NCBI GenBank assembly: GCA_037951105.1
Contig: JBAMJV010003125.1
Span: 1-64,000, forward strand
Length of the DNA stretch: 64,000 nucleotides
Reading direction: 5' to 3'
DNA from: Echinarachnius parma
Lineage: Eukaryota; Echinodermata; Echinoidea; Clypeasteroida; Echinarachniidae
Positions 47,586-58,200 of the stretch are shown here, in pieces. The position numbers were made by a program, and so were the translations under genes. Below the pieces are notes generated by a model. That model did not search any database and was not told where the DNA came from. It was given only the letters and a program-made list of their open reading frames with translations. Numbering within the stretch: position 1 is the stretch's first letter; each line of letters begins with the position of its first letter.

Positions 47586-47950
47586 TGTGATGAGCAGAGT
47601 CGAACTCAGTCATGCTTGATCATCTCTGAGTGTCATCATCAATTTGCTGCTCTTTCTCTGTCGCCGCCGAAGCAGTCAGTTCATTTTTTTATGTACAGTA
47701 GACACCAATCAAATGATTTACATTTTCCCCCACATGCCTCTTTAAAGTTCTTTGATGCGATTGGTCAATTTCCGCCGAATCATCAATCCATGCATACTCC
47801 GTTTTAGCATTGTTCAGTTTTAAAATATTTGCTGTATAGAGTATAGCCTTCATTGATATTGTTAAAATATCACAAGCTTTATATATATTTTTTATTTGAT
47901 TTGTTTTATTTATTTTCTAAATGTTCAACAAATTATAAAGCATCAAATCA
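47586..47950. other. Gene-free stretch
   Basis: 47600-47655 repeats part of 47170-47225 (CATGCTTGATCATCTCTGAG and TCATTCTTGATCCTCTCTGAG), so the GGGCAAG repeat lies between duplicated flanks. Nothing else is seen. Confidence 0.45.
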
Positions 47951-48486
47951 TGAACAGAGTACAGTTTTGGTCAAACTGAATTTTAGTAACCAAAACCTGC
48001 ACCATTACATTACAAACGAACAGTTATAACTCAACCATGCTTGAAATAAAAACAAAAATACAAATTATCATTCATAAAGAGCCTTTAAAACTCAAGAAGG
48101 CGCTCTCTAAAAACTCATTAGTTTCAACCATTTTAAATAAAATATTGTGCATCTGATGTTTTGTTGAAATAGTGATTAGACAGAGAGATAAATCAACAAC
48201 TATTTAAAAACCTCTTAAATTGTAATTTTTTGCAAAGAGGAAGCATTTTGTAAATTGTTTGAATGGCTGGTTCAAAATTAACTAATAATTGTGGGATCCC
48301 ACAATTATTACAAATGGTATATGTTTATGGATATTTCAGCCATTTCTGAACCGATTTTGATCAAATAAAGTTTATTCTGTGATTAAAATAGTATGTTCTT
48401 TCAAATTTGACACTCGGTTTTTCATTATCTTACAAACAATTATTTTATGTAGCGCCCTCTATACCAAAACTCAACTGTCCCTTTAA
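47951..48486. mobile_element. TTAA-type MITE (ACAGTTTTGGTC family)
   Basis: The left end GAGTACAGTTTTGGTCAAAC is eroded. The right end ACCAAAACTCAACTGTCCCT closes with TTTAA. The left half matches 39657-39900. Confidence 0.65.
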
Positions 48487-48844
48487 GTGATATACTCATA
48501 CATACATGTATGTACCAAAGTCTGTTTATATCTTTATCAATTTATATCTTGCATGTTTACATATAGACAGATGTATGTTTATAACTTTAATACCGATCAA
48601 GTGATTTACAATAAAAAATGTATGCCAGCCTCTGTGCCTAATGAGTGATTTACAGTGCACTAAACATAATGCATGCCAATGTATGTTTATGACTTTTGAC
48701 AATCAATCAAGTACCTGTTCATGACTGTTTATAACTTAAATACTTATTTAGCGATTTTATGTATTTACATGCATGCCGTTGTGTGTTTAAAATAGGCTTG
48801 GCATGTACCAAGCCAGCACATTTCATGTTGAACACGTTTTCTGT

Positions 48845-49229
48845 TTAAAGGGGTAACATAATTGTCCAAATCCAAAAATCATACTTAGAACTCTTTGACT
48901 AATATGATTCTCTCTAACCTTGTTAAATTATTCACATCACCAATAGAAGCATGTTTCAGGATTTGGTTTTCCACATTTCTCTTCCGTTATAAAGATATGT
49001 ATGATTGAAGTGTTCAGAGTTATCATTATCTAGTGGATAATTATAAATGTGTACAAAGTCAGTACAATGAGTTAGCGAATATCATCTTGCATTTTTCACT
49101 CATTTCTTGATCATATGACGTTGATTTACCAATGGAATATTCACACATCAAGTTGACATCAGATCACAGAAATACACATTTGATCAACCACTTTTTACAC
49201 ATGTCAACAAAGTTACTAGATCCCTTTAA
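48845..49229 (+). mobile_element. TTAA-flanked MITE (GTAACATTGTC family, copy 3)
   Basis: TTAAAGGGGTAACATAATTG at the left and AAGTTACTAGATCCCTTTAA at the right, with the family interior. Confidence 0.85.
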
Positions 49230-49745
49230 ATACCAATTTAGCGATTTTATATATTTATATGCGTGCCATTGTATGTTTAAAATAGGCTCGAGATGTACCA
49301 AGCCAGCCAGCATACAGTGTATTTCATTTTGAGCATGTTCCCTTTTAATAATTGCTGTCGATTGTTCCGTAATTACGCAACATCTGAAGGACGTATCATG
49401 TCATGATTTGATCTACATGTTCTGCTTTGCTCGTCTGTCATTCCAATGCTCTTACTGCCAATGAACTGGATACATGAGAGGCTGTCACACAGGCAAAAAA
49501 TACATTTAAGCATCACCTCGCTTGATCAACCATTTTATTTGCCAGTCTTTGCAGTTTTCACATGTCAATAAAGTTACTAGATCTCTTTAAATAATTGCTG
49601 TCGATTGTTCCCTAATTACGCAACATCTGATGTCATGATTGGATCTGCATGTTCTGCTTTGCTCGTCTGTCATTCCAATGCTCTTACTGCCAATGAACTG
49701 GATACATTAGAGACATTCACACGGGCAAAAGAATACGTATAAAGT
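49230..49745. repeat. Direct duplication of about 130 bp
   Basis: 49349-49482 and 49593-49712 share AATTGCTGTCGATTGTTCC, ATTACGCAACATCTGA and CATGTTCTGCTTTGCTCGTC. A fragment of the GTAACATTGTC family (AAAGTTACTAGATCTCTTTA) lies at 49569. Confidence 0.8.
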
Positions 49746-50146
49746 AACCATCAACTCGCTTTTGATACATGACAAGCTGACTCTATCTACATCACCATGG
49801 AAACCAGTACTTTTTAACAACATTGAATCCAAATTTGTTTGCAACATTCAGTTTTTGCACAGTGTGAAAGAGCACTGATGAGCTACATTTACATCTGCAA
49901 TTTTGTACAGCATGGCGGCGACGGCTGGTTGGGTTGTTTCACTTTTGTGGGTAGAGATCATGATGTGATGATTGAGTGGCTAAAGCATTGTTTTGTACAC
50001 ATGGTTCCCTCATATCATAGTTCGACCAATTGCTATAGGGTGAATCATAGTATGACAATGTATGAAGCATGAGTAGTTTAACATCTTGTATGTCAATGAG
50101 TTAACTGTCCTACCATGTATAATTTTGTAGAAATTTTGTATTCAGG
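49746..50146. other. Gene-free stretch
   Basis: Nothing is recognised. Confidence 0.3.
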
Positions 50147-50465
50147 GCTTGACACTTGCACTGGCCCTATTGCCCGGGGCAAGTAAAAATGGATGTCGGG
50201 CAAGTACAATTTCATAAATGGTCTAGTTTGGTTGCCCAATCAGGCAACTAACATTCCTGTTCAACTACGATGTTAAATTGTAAGCCCGAAATCCTATGTA
50301 GAAACAAGAGAGAAATTCGCCAAGCAGAATTAGCTACCTAGCACCATCAATGAAACTTTCTGGGTTTTTTTTTCACATTGTTGTGGGGAAAAATTTTCTC
50401 TTTGGGCAAGTCAAATTTCATTGCATCCTAGAATTCAAAAAATAAACAAATTGTGCCCTGCCTAT
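50147..50465 (+). repeat. GGGCAAG-word repeat (copy)
   Basis: TTGACACTTGCACTGGCCCT, GGGGCAAGTAAAAATGGATG, GGTTGCCCAATCAGGCAACT and TTTGGGCAAGTC appear in the family order. Confidence 0.8.
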
Positions 50466-50728
50466 GACTGACATGACTGTACATGTACATGACTGACCAA
50501 TATCCTGGCTTGTAATGTCAAGTTGTTTCGAGATCTGATGGCAAAATTTAACTGAGATTTGATAGCCTTGCATTCCTGGACGCTATCATTGCTGTTCTAA
50601 AAGTAGCTCATGCTTTATTATACCTAATTTCCCTCCCACAACCATTCATTCATTGTTCTTATTACTTCTGCAGTATTGCGTTCACACTTGGTTGTTTTGT
50701 ATCAGCTACTGCCCTTTTCTTTCTCTAC

Positions 50729-51124
50729 TTAAAGGGATCTAGTAACTTTGTTGACATGTTCAAAAAGTGATGAATGGTTGATACAATATATATTTTTGTT
50801 ATCTGATATATCCACTGGGTATTGTGTGAAAATTCCAAGTTAAATTAACGTTATGGACGAGTAATGAGGAAGAATGCAAAGTGATATTCGTCAACTCATT
50901 GCACTGACTTTGTACACAGTTATGATTATCCAGTAGATATTAATAAATCTGAGCACTTCAGTCATATCTCTTTATAATGGAAGCAAAATTTTGAAAAAAC
51001 AAAAGCTGATCCATGCTTTTATTGGTAATTATATATGAATACAATGAGCTATGTGAGAACTGTTAAGAGTTCCAAGTAAGTTTTGAGGATTTTGACAATG
51101 TTACTACATTGTATATCCCTTTAA
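50729..51124 (-). mobile_element. TTAA-flanked MITE (GTAACATTGTC family, inverse copy)
   Basis: TTAAAGGGATCTAGTAACTT at the left and GTATATCCCTTTAA at the right. The interior is the inverse of the copies at 33314 and 48845. It is the last mobile element before the CYRI leader. Confidence 0.85.
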
Positions 51125-52143
51125 AATAGACATTACTCTCACCCCGTACTCGATATAAAGGACACCCTACTTTGTGGTGAGAACCCATAATACACATTTA
51201 ATTCAGTTATGTGACGGCCAACGACTTGGCAATCTAGTACATTGCGGTTCTAAAAGTGGCACATGCTTTATTAGACCTAATTTCCTGCCCTCAGCCATTC
51301 ATTCATCTCGTTACTTCTACAGGATTGAACTTCAGTCAAGAAGAGAAGAGAGATAACAATGCGTAGAACCCTTATCTACATGTACCCCTCCTTGTCCAGC
51401 ATGTTGTGATTTATTTGGAACGGTCGATATATTTGGAAAGAGTAAACGCCATATTGCCATTGATGAAGACAATCAATGTGTTCCAAAGCACCCTTTGGGT
51501 TTAGGAGTTGGCAACAAAGTTAGAGTGAGAATTAGAATTTGGAAAGTACTCTTCATTCTGAAGTAGTGTTTTGTACATTTACCCAAAGCAATCTAGATTT
51601 GACAATCATTGTAACTTCTAGTTCTAGTGAGAGTTGGAAATTAGCCTTCAATTCCATGTTCTACTGATGCAGATCTACTATTAGAGACTACCAGAAATTG
51701 AAGCGCACATTCTGAAGCGGTGCTTTGCTTGTGTTCCTAAAGTCTCATTTACACAGTAAGACTTAGAAAGAACCTCGGGGGACTTCATTTTCTTTTCCCA
51801 CATTTCTTTTTATGCAGATACTCGAGTTACTAGTACATGTAGTGATACAGGCATACATTCTGAAATAGTGCTATGAATGTGTTCCTGAAGCACACTCCGT
51901 CCAGACTTCTGACCACACAGCTATTAAAGACACTTACCATAACATATCATCTCACCATTCTTAACCCGTTCCCTTGTAGATTCTGAAATCCCTATGGAGT
52001 TTTTTACATCCGTCCAGAGAGCCCACCTCTCTGATCAGTCTACCTGGTTCACGTAGACAAGTGGTTATACAGGTAGTAAGAAGTTCAAAGTAAGCCCCTT
52101 CATTAATTTCCTTATCCATGTGTTTGTTTTCCTCTTCATGCAG
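51125..52143. other. CYRI upstream region with diverged tandem units
   Basis: A CATTCTGAAG-start unit recurs at 51554, 51708 and 51856 (about 150 bp), each followed by a variant of GTGTTCCTAAAGC. 51229-51330 also repeats part of 50590-50680 (TAAAAGTGGCACATGCTTTA and TAAAAGTAGCTCATGCTTTA). Non-coding 5' exons of CYRI could lie here, but none can be proved. Confidence 0.5.
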
Positions 52144-52193
52144 ATAATTGAGTGAGTACCAGTAACCAAGGGATTCACCGCTAGCCAGCAGCC
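52144..52193 (+). promoter_or_regulatory. CYRIB: 5' UTR part of the first coding exon of CYRI
   Basis: A pyrimidine-rich stretch ends in TTCATGCAG at 52143, a good splice acceptor just upstream of the ATG. The start is therefore probably preceded by an intron and one or more non-coding exons. The sequence before the start, GCAGCCATGG, is a good Kozak context with G at +4. The true transcription start is not visible. Confidence 0.5.
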
Positions 52194-52266
52194 ATGGGCA
52201 ACATCCTAAAGCTCTTAACGCGAGACGAGCCTCCCGATAACCTCAGGGTCTACATAGACTTTGAAG
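52194..52266 (+). CDS. CYRIB: CYRI coding exon 1 (start codon, myristoylation signal)
   Basis: This exon encodes residues 1-24 ([20 protein letters not shown] then IDFE) plus the first base of codon 25. Human CYRI-B also begins MGN and ends this exon with DFE, and the length is the same. The ATG is the only one in a good context. The donor GTAAGA follows directly at 52267. Glycine 2 is the expected N-myristoylation site that holds the protein at the membrane. Confidence 0.9.
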
Positions 52267-55200
52267 GTAAGAATATACTAGAAGAATTCTAAGTGATGAA
52301 TTTAAACATGTGTATCATAAAGTCAGTTCATGTATACGCAAACATTTTGTAGTTGCGGGGCACTTACAAAGACCTTCCCGCATTTTGCATACAAATCAGA
52401 AATATGTTTATTTTCATGGGTAGCCACTGATCTTACAACGAGTGGTATTACAGAGAGTTTGGGGGATTTGCATTAGATTTTCAATGCATATAACTTTGTA
52501 GACATTTGTGTGGTAATCCAAATTATCAAGATATCCTCAAGGAGCTTTTTTAATGATGGTGTTAACATTCGGGTATTGATCTAATTCCGATGCAAAACCA
52601 ACAGAAGGTGAAAGGGAGGTCTTTGAGAGGATCGCAGAGATCCTCAAGGAACTGGACAGCATGCTGGAGGATGTCCAGAAGTACAGTGGAGCTGGAGAAG
52701 AAATCAGACATGAACAAATAATATTCTTTTTGCAAGTTTAAGTTTGTTTATTTGATGAATTATGATTATTCTATGGTCACTTATTCTTGTCAACTAATCC
52801 AGATGCAAAACCAACTGAAGATGAAAGGGAAATCTTCGAGAGGACGGCAGAGATCCTCAAGGAACTAGACAGCGTGCTGGAAGATGTCCAGAAGTGGGGC
52901 TGGAGAGAGACAGACATGAACAAATAATATTCTTTTTGCAATTCTAAGTTAATTTATTTTATGAATTATGGTCCCTTTTTTCTTGTCAACTAATCCAGAT
53001 GCAAAACCAACTGAAGGTGAAAGAGAGGTCTTTGAGAGGACAGCAGAGATTCTCAAGGAACTAGACAGCGTGCTAGAGGTTGTCCAATAAGTAAAATGTA
53101 GCTGGAGAGAGACAGACATACTGTATGAAAAAAATACTCTTTTCGCAATTTTGAGTACATTTATTTTTATGAATTATAATTATTCTATGGTCTACTTATT
53201 TTTGTCAACTAATCCAGATGCAAAACCGACAGAAGGTGAAAGGGAGGTCTTTGAGAGGACGGCAGAGGTCCTTAAGGAACTAGACGACATGCTGGAGGAT
53301 GTCCAGAAGTACAGTGGAGCTGGAGAAGAAATCAGACAGGTACAGTATTAACCCATTGCTTGCTGGAACATTCTTCTCCTCCTTTAATTACTATCCAACA
53401 CCCCTGTAGAGTTTGTAAGTAGTGATGGCACATTCTTTTGTTACAACTTTGTAATGGTTCTAAACAAAAGTAGTTTGTTTGTTCGTTTGTGTTAAAGTTT
53501 CTAAATTAAGTCTTTCCATTGCTAAAAGTAGTGTTGTCACATTATTTTGTTATAACTTAGTAATGGTTCTAAACAACTTGTCCTTGATTTGGGCTTCTGG
53601 TAGTGGGTTAGAGTTGGATGCCTATTAGCAACTGCTAATTTACCACTTTCTGGCTTGCCTGACATTGCTTTAATAAATTGCAATTCAGAAAATACGCACA
53701 TTGGAACCAATCATAGTTGCGCAATTAGTTGCATTTAATTGCAACTTTACAATCGATTGCAACTCTTTCTGCAACAGGGCCCAGTTCGGACAAGCAAAAC
53801 TTTCAAGTGAGTTTTTGTTTAATTGTGACATAAATATATGGCAGGTAATGGGCTGAGTAAGTCAATGTTACTGTTCAAACTATTTGTAGTGAACCCAAGC
53901 CAGCTGGAATTTAATCTACTTTTCTTTTGAATGTTTACATTTTGAAATCTTGTTTTGGAGAATAACATTATTCTTAACCTATCGAAGGTGATGTTATCTT
54001 GGTACAGTGCACATTTTCCATATATCCCACCCGAGTATTATCAGGATCAGTCAAAGATGCTTGTTAGCGAGTTAAGCCACCCTGTCTGTCGACCTGACCT
54101 TGACCCCTACCCTGGCTTCCCATACTTCCCTTCTACTTCCTGTAAGGTCATTGCAGGTAAGGTGCTTCAGCGGAAGGCCTTGGGTGACCCCTCTATGGTC
54201 TGTAGTTGGTGTTAATCTCTGATTCATTTCCTTACAGTTTCCTTCAGATTTGTCAACATTATCTTCCAGGATCCATACATGTACTGTAATATTACGAGTC
54301 TTGTTGTTATGAACGTTTGTACATTTTGTCTGTATATACCTGTAGGTGCTGTTGTGAGTGTGTGTGTTTGCGTGCGTGCCTGGGTGTGCGGGTGTGTGTC
54401 TTTGTTCGTACGTGCCCATGCATGCACCAGTGTGTGTTTTGTGCATAGTAATTAAGGCTGTTGATGAGTCCCGGGTACCCGGGTCCCCGCCGAAAAATGT
54501 CGAGTCCCCGGGCGCAAAAATCGATACTCGATATCCCGAAAAAAAAGCAAAAAATCGATTTACGAATTGCTGGATTTTATAGATGATTTATTGTCATAAA
54601 TGCGCTGCATTTTTGTCACTTGAATGAACATGTTTCCCAGCGGCGTGACATGCCTATAGCGAAATCAACAAATTGATAAATTTCGGGTACCCGGGACTCG
54701 CCCGAAAAATTATCGCGAGTCCCGGGTAGTAAATATACCCGAATCGTCAGCCTTAATAGTAATAACATGGTGGTCAGCAGTTGGTGCAAATTAATAAAGA
54801 ACTTTCCCTTTATACAAGACAAACGTGAAACATGTAATCTTGTTGTTTTGAATGTTAAATGTGAAGTATAGAAATGCCAAAGTAGTAGAGTCACATTCAA
54901 TTTGTTATAATATAGTTATGGTTCTGAACAACTTGTCCTATGTTACATGCTTCTTAGCAACCGCTCATTCAGAAATTTTGAGCTTCCTTGACATTGTTAA
55001 GAACCATTATGTATGGCATTGTATGGCAGTACTTATATGGTCATTGAGTGTGTTTCTACAATGTTTTTAACTTTTTATGCACTTAACTACCATCTTCACC
55101 TCTCCTCATTCACAGCAATAACATGTCCGCGCTACAACAATCTCTGAGTTTGTTATAACATAGTAATGGTTCTAAACAACTTGTCCTTTGTTTCATGCTT

Positions 55201-58200
55201 TTGATAAAGGGTTGGGGCTGGACGATTGACATCTTAGCAACCACTCGTTCAGAAATCTAGAACTTGCCTGACATGGCTAAGAACCATTACCTATAGCAAT
55301 GAATATCTGCGATGTAACACTTAAACCATTGACTACGGGAACTGGGTGGGTTGTGTACAAAGTCCATGGATATTTCGGATCTCGAAGGGAACAGGGTAAA
55401 TACTCATGTATGGACATTATGTGTGTTTCTACCCCGTAACGTCTCAGGAACACTTATAACTACTATCTTCACCTCTCCTCATGCACAGGCAATCACATGT
55501 CCGCGGGACAAACGATCTCCAACAGAATGCGTGGGGTGCAGTGTGCCCTCTAGTGGCGCGGCTCAAGAAGTACTACGAGTTTTCGCTGAAGCTGGACAAA
55601 GTGAATCAGGACCTCCTCAACGCCCTCTGCTGCGGAGACGACCCACCGGTCGCGCAGCTAGAACAGCGCCAGGCGCTGGCCAAACAGTTTGCACAAGTCC
55701 TACACTTCACACTCAAATTTGATGACCTCAAAGTAAGTAATAAAACAAAACAAAATATAAAGGCTCATGAATGTTCGTGGCACAATTTCAACTTGGAAAA
55801 CTATTGCAGGAGTACATTATTCTAACCAAGTGATCCGGTCGCACAGCTAGAACAGCGCCAGGCTTAGGCCAAAAAGTTTGCACAAGTCCTTCACTTCACA
55901 CTTAATTTAATGACCTTGAGGTAAACATTCATGAATATTAGTGCAAAATTTGTATTAAAAACTGCAGGAAAAATACTTTATTTTTGCCAAGGGACTCCAT
56001 GGTAGGTGGGGGGGGGGGGATGTTAGGGGTGTTCAGGGGGGAAACAGCGCCAGGCTTTGGCCAAACAGTTTGCACAAGTCCTTCAATTTCACACTCAAAT
56101 TTGATGTCCTCAGGGTAACAGATTCCTAATATTGGTGCAAAATTTTGCTTTAAAAAATCTTCAGGAAAATACTTTATTCCTTGCCAAGGCTACTTCAGGG
56201 TGGGTGGGTAGGATGTTTTGGGGGAGCTGCAAGACCTGTTGCGCAGTTAGAACAGCGTCAGGGGCCGGCCACCCAAACAGTTTACCACAAGTCCTACACA
56301 CTTCACACTCAAATTTGATGAATTCATGAATATTTGTGTAAATTCTTGATCTGAAATTTTGTCAAGAGACTCGTGTGTAGGGGTGGTCGGGAGGGGAGAG
56401 AGGGGGCAGGTGAAAGCCTTGTTGCAAACTTTCTTCTTTAATTTTACATGTAATGTGACCCTCTTGTTTATTTCATGAATATTACTATGCTTTTTTTCTC
56501 TCTCTCTTTCTGTTTTTAGATGACCAACCCCTCATCCAGAAATGACTTCAGCTACTACAGGAGAACACTGAGCAGAACGCGGTTGACGAATCAGGTATGT
56601 CAGGTAAATACATGCATGGGCATGTTACAGTCAATGCATGGTCTACTAGTGAATAGATAACTAAGAAAATAGATAGATGGATGGATTGTTGCATGGATAG
56701 TTAGATAGATAGATAGTTAGATTGATTGATCAATGGATTAGTAGATTGATTAATCCTAAATCTCAAATCCTAAATAGTATGGAGCCCAGGTGCTACAGTA
56801 TTTACAAACATATCCAGGCAATTGCAGAGAATTACATGTATTACCAACTGAGAGCTAACATGTTGTCTGCCAGGCCCTAAAACGAGTTCTACCCAGGAAA
56901 ATATCCCTGCACAAAATGACCCTCTCAGATGACTTGTCCAGTGTGCTGTCCTAGTGGTAAAGGTAATTTTTGAGGGTGTATGCAGGGCTTACACTAGCAC
57001 TTTCCCTATTGCCTTTCAAGACTTCAAAGACATTTCAACATCATTAGAGCAGTGTATGTCCATACGTTCGTTCAACTTCTGCATACAGGATGTTAGAAAA
57101 AGAAAACATATTTTATTACATGCTCTAATCTAGCAACTTGTATGTTTGTTTTGTAATTTAAGCATTAAAACATAGGCTAGCACGATATTGACGAAATGTA
57201 TTATTGGTACTGTATCTTTTGCTGTTTTGTAACAGATACCCCACGTTCAAGGGCAGGATGAAGGCTAAAAAGAGATAGTAATAACAATTATATATTGCAT
57301 TTGTAAAGCACAATTCCTGTGTAGCTTGTTCAAACTCAGAATTCTTAGGACACATTATTGGGAAGGAGCGGTTTGAATATCAGGGGGGGGGGGGGTGTTT
57401 CACACAAGATTCAAAGTTGAACTTAACTCTAAGTTGGACCTAACTATTATGGAAAGCCATTAGTTTCTTTGTAAAATTGTTGAAAAAGTTCTTTTGAAAA
57501 GGCATAAAGTTTGATAAAATAACTGAATTTGTTATCATCAAGGAGCCTTGAAATAATTGGATATACATTTTGATTTGGAAGCTTCAAATACTTGCATTGT
57601 TTTGCTTTTGAAAATGTTTTATTTGAAGGCTACAAATGGCTTTCCATAATAGTTGGGTCCAACTTACAAGTTAGGTTCAACTTTGAATCTTTGTGAAACA
57701 CCCCCCAGTGTTATCAGAATGCATTCAAGAGAGAAGAAGTAGAGGAAGATCTAAACCAAAAAATCAGTCTCTATTTCTGACGTTTGTTTCACTTCCCACG
57801 CCATTACGAGACTGAAATTTGATGTATCGTATCTACGAAGGAGTTGGAGCCGTCTGCCGTAACCTGCTTTTGTTTTTTTAAGTCCTCCCGTGCTAATTTT
57901 GGCACATAAGGCGGCGCCTATCTCCGATTCATTAGCCCTAGGCCACACGTCTACTAATGTAGCGCGAAAGCTACAGAAGGGGGCCAGTCCTCTGGTAACA
58001 TGTGTGTTTAGCTTTCCCTTCTCTATTCAATAAATGTTGAGCGCCTGGCTAGAAGGCAGAAGGTACCATTTTTAAAGTCTTGGTATGACCCGGTCTGGGT
58101 TCGAACCCGGGACCCTCCGTGCTTGAGGCGAACACTCTAACCGCTAAGCCACCATGCTCGGTTTTGTTAGAGCCCATCAAATGACGTTCCATGCGGTATG

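Larger units (their letters stand above)
53340..55488. other. CYRI intron 2 with duplicated sub-units
   Basis: The phrase GTAATGGTTCTAAACAA recurs at about 53451, 53569 and 55165, with a variant at 54917, and is followed in three cases by CTTGTCC, then TTAGCAACYGCT-like and TTGCCTGACAT-like words. A GT-rich run lies at 54350-54440. A fold-back-type fragment is at 53690-53790. Confidence 0.7.

Noticed and set aside
52590-53339. Mutually exclusive alternative exons for CYRI exon 2
   Set aside because: Three of four copies lack a donor or carry stops, so normal alternative splicing is not possible as the sequence stands.
54072-54446. 124-codon minus-strand frame rich in His and Thr
   Set aside because: It reads the GT-rich intronic tract of CYRI backwards.
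55351-55722. 123-codon frame covering exon 3
   Set aside because: Except for its first codons (AITCPRDK) it is the wrong frame of CYRI exon 3; the conserved protein is in the next frame.
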